From Littorina saxatilis (Eukaryota; Mollusca; Gastropoda; Littorinimorpha; Littorinidae), in contig NC_090255.1 of assembly GCF_037325665.1 (NCBI RefSeq), forward strand, positions 5,595,978 to 5,659,977: a stretch of 64,000 bases of DNA, written 5' to 3'. A program made the translations under genes and the position numbers. Of the stretch, positions 30,323 to 40,592 are shown in pieces (the stretch's first letter is position 1; every line of letters starts with the position of its first letter). The notes under the pieces are model-generated. The model saw nothing but the letters and a program-made list of their open reading frames with translations. It made no database searches and was not told where the DNA came from.

Positions 30323-32373
30323 CAGGGCATGCAGCTACAGATACAGCAGTATGTACCAAACCCCCCCCCCCCCCCCCCAAGTGTAACAGTGCAAAATTCA
30401 CTTACAGGTACAGCAGTACAACCCCCCCTCCCCCCAGTGTTACAATGGACAACACACCTACAGATACAGCAGTGTGTACACCCCCCCCCCCCCCCCCCAG
30501 TGTAACAGTGCAAAACACATCACCAGCTACAGATACAGCAGTATGTAGAACCCCCCGCCCCTACCGCCCTCACTGTAACAGTACAAAACACACCTACAGC
30601 TACAGATACAGCCGTATATACACCCCCCCCCCCCACACAGTATTACAGTATAAAACACACCTACAGCAACAGATTCAGCAGTATGTACAACCCCCCAAGT
30701 GTAACAGTGCAAAAATTACTTACAGCTACAGCTACAGCAGTATGTACACCTCCCCTCCCCCTTAGTAACAGTACAAAACACACCTACAGCTACAGCAGTA
30801 TGTATACCCCCCCCCCCCCCCCAACACACACTTACAGCTACAGATTCAGCGGTATGTACAACCCCCCCCCCTCCCCCCGTGTAACAGTGCAAAAAACACC
30901 TACAGCTACAGCAGTATGTACACCCCCCCCCCCCCAACTGTAACAGCACAAATCGCACCTACTGCTACAGATACAGCAGTGTGTACAACCCCCCCCCCTC
31001 CCCCAGTGTAACAGTGCAAAACACACCTACAGCTACAGATACAGCAGTATGTACAACCCCCAACCCCCCCACCACTGTAACAGTACAAAACTCATTTACA
31101 GCTACAGATTCAGAATTATGTACATCCCCCTCCCCCCGCTGCCACCACTGTAACAGTACAAAACATACCTACAGCTTCAGATACAACAGTATGTACAACA
31201 CTCAACCGCCTTCCCCCGTGTAGAGTGCAAAACACACCTAGAGCTACAGCAGTATGTACAACCCCCCCCCCCCCCCCCCTGTGTGCAAAACACACCTACA
31301 GCTACATATACAGCAGTATGTTCAACCCCCCCTCCCCGCCTACTGTAACAGTACATAACACACCTACAGCTACAGATACATCAGTATGTACAAACCGCCC
31401 CCCCTCCCCCAAGTGTAACAGTACAAAACACGCCTACAGCTACAGATAGATCAGTATGTACACCCCCCCCCCCCCCAAGTGTTACAATGCAATACACATA
31501 CCTACAGCTACAGATACATCAGTATGTACACCCCACCCCCAAGTGTAACAGTGCAAACCACACTTACAGCTACAGATTCAGCAGTATGTACTCCACCCCC
31601 ACCCTCCCCCCCCCCCCCCCCCCAGTGTAACTGTGCAAAAATCACTAACAGCTACAGCAGTATACCCCCCCCTCCCCGTACAGCTACAGCAGTATACACC
31701 CCCTACCCGTACAGCAGTTTGTACCACACCCCCCCCCCCCCAAAGTGTAACAGTGCAAAATTCCCTAACAGCTACAGCTACAGCAGTACAACCCCCCCTC
31801 CCCCCAGTGTTACAGTGGAAAACAAACCTACAGATACAGCAGTGTGTACAACCCCCCCCCCCCCCCCCCCAGGGTAACAGTGCAAAACACATCACCAGCT
31901 ACAGATACAGCAGTATGTAGAACCCCCCGCCCTTACTGCCCTCACTGTAACAGTACAAAACACACCTACAGCTATAGATACAGCCGTATATACACACACC
32001 CCCCCTCCCCTCAGTATTACAGTATAAAACACACCTATACTGCAACAGATTCAGCAGTATGTACAACCCCCCAAGTGTAACAGTGCAAAACTTTCTTACA
32101 GCTACAGCTGTATGTACACCTCCCCTCCCCCTTAGTAACAGTACAAAACACACCTACAGCTACAGCAGTATGTATACCCCCCCCCCCCCCCCAATGTAAC
32201 AGTGCAAAACACACTTACAGCTACAGATTCAGCGGTATGTACAATCCCCCCTCCCCCAACCCAAGTGTAACAGTGCAAAAAACACCTACAGCTACCGCAG
32301 TATGTACACCCCCCCCCCCCCCCAACTGTAACAGCACAAATCGCACCTACTGCTACAGATACAGCAGTGTATG
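30323..32373. repeat. C-rich minisatellite, about 2 kb
   Basis: Roughly 50-60 bp units of the form CAGTATGTACAAC, a C run of 6-20, AGTGTAACAGTGCAAAACAC, ACCTACAGCTACAGATACAG. About 35 units vary mainly in C-run length. A block of about 610 bp (30378-30985) is repeated at 31743-32373, including its rarer variants, so the array also grew by segmental duplication. Thr/Pro-rich frames on either strand are repeat artefacts. Confidence 0.95.
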
Positions 32374-32654
32374 AATGCAGCTCATTGAACGTTCAAAGAC
32401 CTAGTCATGAGTTTCTTTCTGCGGGATATTTTAAGTACCCGCTATTATAGCACACATCTACTAGACATCAGAAAATGCCTTTTCATATGTTTACCTGCGG
32501 GACGTATCTGGTGCCTGGCAGAACAGAACTTTCGGTCTGCCAGCTATTGTAGCTGCAGGCTAGATACTCGCAAGATGTTAACTGTGAGTACATTTACCCA
32601 CCACCTTAATTAGCAATCTGCTATCTATGTGAGTTGAGTAAGAATATGTAATTT
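32374..32654. other. Probable DIRS-type terminal sequence
   Basis: GCTATCTATGTGAGTTG occurs here (32618-32634) and again at 32918-32934 beside the inverted repeat, and the following AGTAAGAATATGTAA matches 13109-13124. No gene seen. Confidence 0.35.
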
Positions 32655-32979
32655 AATATAAAATTTCAAAAATAAATTTTGATTTAATTAATATACTTAC
32701 CAACTCACATATTGAATTCCCTCCCAGCCTGCCCCGCAAATTGTTTAAAGGGGTATATGTTTCAGAACGGAATGAGTGTTACCGGTATACATCCCGCTAA
32801 GGGAGATAACCACCATGGACCATGCCTTATATGGCATGTGGTTTTTGTTTTAGAGTTATCTCCCCATGTTACCATGTAAGAGTGCTTCAATGTCTTAGCA
32901 ACCAAACGAAGTTATTGCTATCTATGTGAGTTGGTAAGTATATTAATTAAATCAAAATTTATTTTTGAAATTTTATATT
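32655..32979. repeat. 56-bp perfect inverted repeats around 213 bp
   Basis: Left arm 32655-32710 and right arm 32924-32979 match at every base as complements (AATATAAAATTTCAAAAATA ... ACCAACTCACAT). Inverted termini of this AT-rich type are known from DIRS-like elements, and the flank matches the terminal part of the fossil at 9362-13135. Fossil termini only; no coding part is present. Confidence 0.75.
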
Positions 32980-33605
32980 CTAGCTTTATAACATGGGTGA
33001 AACTAGCCTGTCAATTGACTGAAATCTGTCAATCTGAAAATAAGTCTGACGGAAATTCCATCAATCCGCAATTTTGAAAAAAAGAAAAAAATTGAGAGAA
33101 AAAACCCCAAAAATACTTGCGGAACGCGTTTTCAAAATGCCATAGTGAACCGGTTGCAGTTTGCCTGCAAACGGAAGCGCTTTTGCCCGTGCTCGCGGTA
33201 AACCCCGTAGGTGAGGTTTCTTCGCTTTCGGATTCGCTCTGCATCACGATAAAAAAAAAGTTCTCTCACGTTTTGGCAGGCATTTTTGGGGGGTCTCAAA
33301 CACACAGGAAAAAACATTTGCACAGGAATGAACCTTTATCGTTTCACAAAGTGACTTTTCAACAAATCATCCAAAATCAACTTATCGTGTAAATGAACTG
33401 TAGCTTCCAATATATGTACCGAGCCTGTTCTCATTTTTCTTACACATTTGCTTCTGTGAAAATTTCATTTTAAGTGACCGACGTAAGAATTCACCAGCTT
33501 TGAAGAATGACTCAAATGTATTGACATATCTGGAGATTCTGGTTGTGTTGCTTTTTTCATTGTGACACACATGGATTACACAAAAATTATGTGCCTCTTT
33601 TTCAG

Positions 33606-33790
33606 AGCCATTCCCAGCTTTGACTGAGACGAGCAATTCAGCAGCTGAAGTCAAGACAGAGGCATTCCCAGCTTTGACTGAGACGAGCAATTCAGCAGCT
33701 GAAGTCAAGACAGAGGCATTCCCAGCTTCGACCGAGACGAGCAATTCAGCAGCTGAAGTCAAGACAGAGGCATTCCCAGCTTTGACTGAG
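33606..33790 (+). repeat. 54-bp coding minisatellite
   Basis: Three units plus a partial, each with GAGCAATTCAGCAGCTGAAG, TCAAGACAGAGGCATTCCCA. The unit is a multiple of three and keeps the frame of the zinc-finger protein. Confidence 0.9.
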
Positions 33791-36271
33791 ACGAGCAGTT
33801 CAGATGCTGAAGACAGCACTGCTACAAGTTTGTGTGAGAGTAGCGCAAGTATTGTTTCTGGCGGTGTGAAAGATGCATTCTCTCCTGCGCCTACAGGCTG
33901 TGATTGTCAAGTGCAAGTCAAACAAGAGCCAGTAGATTCAGCACAAAATGTCGAGAGTATGGAATACAGTGACTTGAAATCCACTGACACTTTCGGCTGT
34001 GAGATAGCAAGAGGATCAGTTGAGGTGGAAACATGTTCAGCTACTGCAAATAAGACAAAGAGATCACTGGACAAAGAGACAAGCCACAATACCAAGAACA
34101 AAGGAACAGGGCTCAGAACGCCCATCAGTAGGAGAAGTAGAGCTTTAGTGAAAGAAGGAAGTAACGATTTAGATGGGTCTACGCGTGGAGCAAAATTTGC
34201 TCGCAAAAATAGTTTGAAGAGCCACATGTTGACACATACAGGAGAAAAGCCACATACCTCCCTGCAGTGCTCGGCAACATTTGCCCAAAAACCTCATTTA
34301 GAGGGCCACATGTTAACACATACTGGAGAAAAGCCTCATGTCTGCCCAAAATGTTCATCAAAATTTGCTCAAAACGATAATTTGAAAATCCACATGTTAA
34401 CATATACTGGAGAAAAGCCACATTCCTGCCTTCAGTGTACAGCAAAATTTGTTCAAAAAGGGAGTTTAAAGAGGCATATGTTAACACATACAGGAGAAAA
34501 GCCACATGTCTGCCCTCATTGTTCAGCCAAATTTGCTCACCAAGTGAGTTTAAAGAGGCATATGTTAACACATACAGGAGAAAAGCCACATGTCTGCCCT
34601 CATTGTACAGCCAAATTTGCTCACATAGGGAGTTTAAAGAGCCACATGTTACGGCATACTGGAGAAAAGCCACATTCCTGCCCACAATGTACAGCCAAAT
34701 TTGCTCATAAACTTAGTTTAAAGATGCATATGTTAACACATACAGGAGAAAAGCCACATGTCTGCCCTCATTGTACAGCCAAATTTGCTCAGAAACCTCA
34801 TTTAAAGAAGCATATGTTAACACATACAGGAGAAAAGTCACATGCCTGCCCTCAGTGTACAGCAAACTTTGCTCAAAAAGGAGGTTTAAAGAAACATATG
34901 TTAACACATACAGGAGAAAAGCCACATGTCTGCCCTCATTGTACAGCCAAATTTGCTCAGAAACATCATTTCAAGAGCCACATGTTAACACATACTGGAG
35001 AAAAGCCACATTCCTGCCCTCAGTGTTCAGCAAATTTTGCTCAAAAAGGGAGTTTAAAGAAGCATATGTTAACACATACAGGAGAAAAGCCACATGCCTG
35101 CCCTCAGTGTACAGCAAACTTTGCTCTAAAAGTGGGTTTAAAGACGCATATGTTAACACATACAGGAGAAAAGCCACATGTCTGCCCTCATTGTACAACT
35201 AAATTTTCTCGGAAACATCATTTAGAGAGCCACATGTTAACACATACTGGAGAAAAGCCACATTCCTGCCCTCAGTGTCCAGCAAAATTTGGTCAAAAAG
35301 CGAGTTTAAAGAAGCATATGTTAACACATACAGGAGAAAAGCCACATGTCTGCCCTCAGTGTACAGCAAAATATGTTGAAAAAGGGAGTTTAAAGAAGCA
35401 TATGTTAACACATACAGGAGAAAAGCCACATGTCTGCTCTCATTGTACAGCCAAATTTGCTCATAACTTTAGTTTAAAGAGGCATATGTTAACACATACA
35501 GGAGAAAAGCCACATGTCTCCCCTCATTGTACAGCCAAATTTGCTCATAACTTTAGTTTAAAGAGGCATATGTTAACACATACAGGAGAAAAGCCACATG
35601 TCTGCCCTCATTGTACAGCAACATTTGCTCAAAAAGGGAGTTTAAAGACCCACATGTTAATACATACTGGAGAAAAGCCACATGTCTGCCCTCAGTGTAC
35701 AGCAACATTTGCTCGGAAACATCATTTAGAGAGCCACATGTTAAGGCATACAGGTGAAAAGCCACATCTCTGCCATCATTGTGCAGCAACATTTGCTCAG
35801 AAAGGGAGTTTAAAGACCCACATGTTAATACATACTGGAGAAAAGCCACATGTCTGCCCTCAGTGTACAGCAACATTTGCTCAGAAACCTCATTTAAACA
35901 ACCATATGTTAACGCATACAGGAGAAAAGCCACATATCTGCCCTCATTGTACAGCAACATTTTATCAAAAAAACCATTTAAAGACCCACGTGTTATTACA
36001 TACTGGAGAAAAGCCACATGCCTGCCAACAATGTACAGCCAAATTTGCTCGGAAAAGGAGTTTAAAGACCCACATGTTACGGCATACTGGAGAAAAGCCA
36101 CATGCCTGCCAACAATGTACAGCCAAATTTGCTCAGAAAAGGAGTTTAAAGAAGCATCTGTTAACACATACAGGAGAAAAGCCACATGCCTGCCCTCAGT
36201 GTACAGCAACATTTGCTTTTAAATGGAGTTTAAAGACGCATATGATAACGCATACTGGAGAAAAGCCATGA
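33606..36271 (+). CDS. Polydactyl C2H2 zinc-finger protein, large exon
   Basis: After a TTTTTCAG acceptor the frame runs 887 codons to TGA (36269-36271). Residues 1-60 are three 18-residue repeats (TETSNSAAEVKTEAFPAL), each with a VKTE SUMO-type motif. An acidic linker with VKQEP follows, then basic KTKRS/RRSR patches. From about residue 195 there is half a finger, then 24 C2H2 units of 28 residues joined by TGEKPH. Fingers 1, 2 and 16 each lack one metal ligand (Cys to Ser, His to Tyr, Cys to Ser), leaving 21 intact. Framework residues are nearly constant, while helix positions -1, 2, 3 and 6 vary (for example QPHK, HVSR, RHHS, QGST), so a long DNA target is likely. It is probably a nuclear regulator or repressor; no KRAB, BTB or SCAN domain is seen in these exons. 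AATAAA at 36522-36527 is a plausible poly(A) signal. Confidence 0.9.
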
Positions 36272-36521
36272 CCTCCGAAAATCTGGGATAATCAAATATT
36301 AAAATGGAGGTGAATTTACAGAGGTTATGAATATGAAAAGATAATCTGAGTAATACGATCATAAAGGGGAGGGAGTCTTATATTGGGGGTCTTAGCAACC
36401 AAACATTCTCCAAGGATCAGTTGTCAGGGTTTAGGGTAGTCAGTGAGGGAGAGTGAGAGCGGTGTTGTGTACAGTCCGACTGAAGAGTGAAAAGTCACTG
36501 CCACAAGATCGGCATGCAGTC

Positions 36522-36527
36522 AATAAA
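36522..36527 (+). promoter_or_regulatory. Candidate poly(A) signal of the zinc-finger gene
   Basis: AATAAA 250 bp after the stop codon. It is the first such hexamer downstream. Confidence 0.4.
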
Positions 36528-36679
36528 GCCAGACAAGAAGAATGATTATGACATGCGGCTCTATCTGCTGGTTTTTTATTCAAACTGGTTTTCAACGCTT
36601 ATTCTCACAAAGCATCTGCACACCTGCCTCTGTGCTGTGTTTGTGTGGCTGCTTTCGTATGATGTCAGTGCATGGTGAG

Positions 36680-37262
36680 TGCGTTCACTGCCTTGTCACC
36701 ACTTCCCCACCTTTTCAGAATGTTTTCTTTGTCTTGGATAATTCTTTGAATTTGCGATTTTCCAACATCAAGACTTTTTGCAATCGCGATGGCAGTTTCT
36801 CCCTTTTTGTGTCTGTTCACAACATTCACTCGATTTCAGTCGAGAGTTAAATATTTTCTTTTCTTTGTAGACGCCATGTCGATCTCCACTGCTCTTCTGT
36901 CCAAAGACTGTCTATTCTGACTGAATTGAACGGTGTGTGTTGGTCACGTGAGTTTGTTTTCTCGATGATTGGTTTGTGATGTTTACTCAGCCCACCCAAC
37001 CATCACACCTCTCAGCGGTTAATTAGTGCCTTTGCTTACGCGAGACGGTTATAACTGGTTATAACCGGTTTGCCAGTGATGCGTTACGCTGACTGAGAGT
37101 CTTGGCTTTGCCTGACAAAGTCGTTACACAAGCTGTTAGGTCGGTCCTTAGACGTTAGAGCGGGGTGGTCGCTACACTGGTGACAACTATATAAGGAAAC
37201 ACATCGGTTAAAAAAAAAGGGTCGTTGTGGTGGGGTAGTCCTTAGAGAGGGGGGTTCCACTG
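36680..37262 (-). mobile_element. pogo/Tigger-like DNA transposon, 5' part
   Basis: The minus-strand end starts CAGTGGAACCCCCC at 37262 next to TA (37263-37264), the classic pogo-group terminus. It leads to an ATG at 36877 and the frame MASTKKRKYLTLD, an in-frame stop, then NRVNVVNRHKKGETAIAIAK and SLDVGKSQIQRIIQDKENIL. This matches the psq/CENPB-type helix-turn-helix at the start of pogo transposases and CENP-B. The DDE catalytic domain and the other terminus are missing. Confidence 0.7.
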
Positions 37263-37264
37263 TA

Positions 37265-38150
37265 TTATCATCATCTCTTTCCTAGATTTTCCCACCGACA
37301 GAATTGGCTTTTGTCTTGAATTCAGTACCTCACACGTACACGGTAATTGGTGTGACACCTCAAGCGGACCTTCTTCATAAGTGTACAGTGTCTGCTGACA
37401 AGGGACACGAGGGTCTGTGGTTGAGCAACTTTATGGTTTAACCGGGTGGACTGGAGGAGTAGCAACAGCATGTGAACCACTTTAGAAATGACTTGTAAAG
37501 GTTGCAGTCGGTCAAATCAAAGAAGAGAAAATGTGAACGTGGGTCTTGAGAAGATATTACCATCCTAATACTTTACTTTGTGCAAGAATCAATCACGCGT
37601 ACAGCATTACAGATGTCCAGCTGTAGTCTACATTGTACTGTAAACTTCACAGCGGCCTTATCGGCTTCCTCGAGTGACGTCACAGCAAGGCTAACGCTGC
37701 GGCGTCTTTCTTGTGCTGACAGAGTTGTCGGTCGCGGATTTTGAGTCGTTTCGGCCTGCCAACTGCTTCGTTTTTTTGCGGATTGTGAGAACTAGCAGAA
37801 AGTTTCACGCATTTTAATGGTTTACATGACGATTTTTTCTTTTTTTAATCAAGAATTTTACGTCATTGGTCATTGTTTACTTACATTCTCATTCATTTCA
37901 CTGAAGAAGGGCGTGGCCCGAAAGTCTTTGGAACTTGGTGTTTACTGTGTTTTTTTCTAATTAAGCATTTTAATGGTTTCAAACTAATGATGAAAGTGTC
38001 TTCTTCTGGACCAAATCAACAGTCTTTAGTTGAATCAACTCGGAAAACTCTTAAACACGTTTTTGCACGCACCTCCGCGCATTTTTGAGACCAGGCAACC
38101 CGACAGCTGCCCTTTAAACTAACCACTCACCGGAGAGCACCCAGCAGACT
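37265..38150. other. No host gene; Penelope-type trace
   Basis: 37890-37975 contains CTGAAGA-AGGGCGTGGCCC-GAAAGTC and recurs inverted at 63395-63465 (see finding). TGACGTCA sites occur near 37674. A 71-codon frame at 37873-38088 spans the repeat and is not credible. Confidence 0.45.
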
Positions 38151-38330
38151 ACTCGGTCAAAAAGTAATAGCAGAGAGACTGGTCAAGTCTCCTGTCCCTT
38201 GCTTGTAAACCACAAGTGAATGAATCTAGAAGTATTGAATTTTGACACGTTGGCAGCCTCTTTGTTTTTGGATTTAACCTTAGGGTCAGTTACTCCAACC
38301 AAACTATTTTATTTTTTTTTTTTAAATATT
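38150..38330 (+). repeat. Dispersed repeat, direct copy at 50663-51020
   Basis: AGTAATAGCAGAGAGACTGG and GTTTTTGGATTTAACCTT are shared. The 50-kb copy has about 190 extra bases between the two halves. Confidence 0.6.
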
Positions 38331-38501
38331 TTTAAAACAAAATTTTTTTCTCTTTTTATCCCCCTCAAAGTGAATTTGACGCACCCACTTGCTAGCAGAC
38401 TTACTCTGATGATTCTCTTTCTGTCTCTGCCACACTATAGTGATCTGAGATACTACAGTATATAACATCCTGAGACACCAGTGATTTCAGCTAATGGTGA
38501 T

Positions 38502-38870
38502 ATATAACCTTGAATACCGGCACGGTTGGCCTTGTGGTAAGGCGTCCGCCCCGTGATAGGGAGGTCGTGGGTTCGAACCCCGGCCGGGTCATACCTTGGC
38601 AATCTAGTGGCTGCTCCGCCTGGCGTCTGGCATTATGGGGTTAGTGCTAGGACTGGTTGGTCCGGTGTCAGAATAATGTGACTGGGTGAGACATGAAGCC
38701 TGTGCTGCGACTTCTGTCTTGTGTGTGGCGCACGTTATATGTCAAAGCAGCACCGCCCTGATATGGCCCTTCGTGGTCGGCTGGGCGTTAAGCAAACAAA
38801 CAAACAAACAAATATAATCTTGAATGGTTGAAAACGACGTTAAACACCAAAAAAAGAAAGAAAGAAAGAA
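38502..38870 (+). mobile_element. SINE-E tail fragment carrying a tRNA SINE
   Basis: A SINE-E fragment of about 55 bp (ATATAACCTTGAAT ... GGTTGAAAACGACGTTAAAC) flanked by AGCTAATGGTGAT at 38489-38501 and 38871-38883. It was later split by the tRNA SINE at 38516-38811. Confidence 0.8.
38516..38811 (+). mobile_element. tRNA-derived SINE
   Basis: Head CCGGCACGGTTGGCC and TAGTGG-like A box region, B box GGGTTCGAACCCC. The body includes GTCTGGCATTATGGGG, and the tail is GATATGGCCCTTCGTGGTCG, GGCGTTAAGC plus (AAAC)n. Target duplication ATATAAYCTTGAAT (38502-38515 and 38812-38825, one mismatch). It is a pol III SINE, not a functional tRNA. Confidence 0.85.
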
Positions 38871-39179
38871 AGCTAATGGTGATCTCAATATAGCCTGTGA
38901 TCAAAGCTACTGGTTATCAGAGAAACAAATAATCAGAGAAAAAAAAAATGTATAATGGGATAAGGCTCTTTCCATGGTTACTGTCTGTAAATATATGTAC
39001 ATACCCTGTCTCTGTTTTCACTGAGTCGGGTTTAAGGAAGTAATGCAGCTCAAATTGCCTGCTGCACGTGAATTTAGCAGGACAGAGCAGCTGTAAAGAA
39101 ATAGCCGTTTACACGTTTATTTCTGTTTTTGTTTTAAATAATTAAAGTGCTTGCCAAAAAAAAAGAGCAAAAATTAAAA

Positions 39180-39463
39180 AGACAGTAGTGTGTTAAATAT
39201 GGTGAATATTTATGTATTTTTGTCAACATTGAAGATTGATTGGATGCGAAAAGTTGTTTGTGGTGATTCATGTTTGAAGAGATTTGTTATGGATATGTAT
39301 CCAGAACTAAATATTGTGAATCTGGTTGGTAGCAATTATATAAAAGTGTTGAAAAATACGGTGGAAAAACAAGTTTTGGTAAGTTGTGTTAAAGCATTAT
39401 GAAAAGTTATATGCAAAATGTTTACCTGTTAATATTGATGAATTTTTGTACGAATGTCTTTTT
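39180..39463 (+). pseudogene. Tx1/L1-like LINE fragment, upstream piece
   Basis: Frame 39190-39402 reads FLSTLKIDWMRKVVCGDSCL, then a stretch ending YPELNIVNLVGSNYIKVLKN. This matches the LK-x-x-W-x-R block between RT and C-terminal knuckle in L1/Tx1-type LINEs. The piece is cut at 39463 by the family B insertion and resumes after 40527 and after 41265. Confidence 0.6.
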
Positions 39464-40246
39464 TGACTCACATGCGAAGCAAAAGTGAGTCTATGTACTC
39501 ACCCGAGTCGTCCGTCCGGCCGGCCGGAAAACTTTAACGTTGGATATTTCTTGGACACTATTCAGTCTATCAGTACCAAATTTGGCAAGATGGTGTATGA
39601 TGACAAGGCCCCAAAAAACATACATAGCATCTTGACCTTGCTTCAAGGTCAAGGTCGCAGGGGCCATAAATGTTGTCTAAAAAACAGCTATTTTTCACAT
39701 TTTTCCCATTTTCTCTGAAGTTTTTGAGATTGAATACCTCACCTATATATGATATATAGGGCAAAGTAAGCCCCATCTTTTGATACCAGTTTGGTTTACC
39801 TTGCTTCAAGGTCAAGGTCACAGGAGCTCTTCAAAGTTGGATTGTATACATATTTTGAAGTGACCTTGACCCTCAACTATGGAAGATAACTGTTTCAAAC
39901 TTAAAAATTATGTGGGGCACATGTTATGCTTTCATCATGAGACACATTTGGTCACATATGATCAAGGTCAAGGTCACTTTGACCCTTATGAAATGTGACC
40001 AAAATAAGGTAGTGAACCACTAAAAGTGACCATATCTCATGGTAGAAAGCCAATAAGCACCATTGTACTTCCTATGTCTTGAATTAACAGCTTTGTGTTG
40101 CATGACCTTGGATGACCTTGACCTTGGGTCAAGGTCACATGTATTTTGGTAGGAAAAATGTGTAAAGCAGTTCTTAGTGTATGATGTCATTGCTAGGTTT
40201 AGGTCAAGGTCAAGCATGTGAGTCGTATGGGCTTTGCCCTTCTTGT
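39464..40246 (+). mobile_element. Family B element, 783 bp
   Basis: From TGACTCACATGCGAAGC to GGGCTTTGCCCTTCTTGT, inserted in a T run within the LINE. Same ends as 13544-14291 and 53200-54014. Confidence 0.75.
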
Positions 40247-40527
40247 TATAACATGGGTGCAACTCTGCCGGCTACACGCCGGCAGCCGGTTTTTGGTTTC
40301 ATCGGCTGCCGGCAGTGCTGGTTTTTGAAAAGTTGACGAGCATAATAATGATTCATGAATCACTAAGACTAGTAAGAGAGCACAAATTTTAGGATGAATA
40401 GTATGGTTTACTTTGTATGTTTTTGTTCCAGGAGAGTTTTTTTTTGGCATTTTAAATACTAAAAAAGGCCCCTGGACCCCAACTTTTGCAGGTTTTTGGA
40501 ATTTTCCAGGTTGCACCCATGTTATAA
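40246..40527. mobile_element. MITE with 18-bp perfect TIR
   Basis: TTATAACATGGGTGCAAC at 40246-40263 is mirrored at 40510-40527. The outermost TTATAA is self-complementary, so it may be a target duplication. Internally there is a strong GC hairpin (CTGCCGGCAG repeated and inverted, 40265-40320). A lone similar end (TTATAACATGGGTGAAAC) is at 32986. Confidence 0.7.
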
Positions 40528-40592
40528 TGATAACATAGTGAGAGGTAAAAGAAGCATTTATTATAAGAGTTGGCATGAAGAAGGAATTGTAC

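Noticed and set aside
30284-32153. Thr/Pro-rich and Cys/Gly-rich ORFs on both strands
   Set aside because: Products of the C-rich minisatellite; frames depend on C-run lengths.
30323-32373. CRISPR-like alternation of repeats and spacers
   Set aside because: Units differ by C-run length and point changes, there are no unique spacers, and the context is an animal genome.
34179-36212. Long antisense and alternate-frame ORFs across the zinc-finger exon
   Set aside because: Periodic shadows of the 84-bp finger repeat; they repeat with the same period and have no independent start signals.
36269-36680. Second finger exon or KRAB-like domain downstream of the array
   Set aside because: No Cys/His spacing or other domain is readable in any frame after the stop codon.
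38517-38590. Functional tRNA gene
   Set aside because: A and B boxes belong to a dispersed SINE found three times with the same body and tail; the arms do not form a clean cloverleaf.
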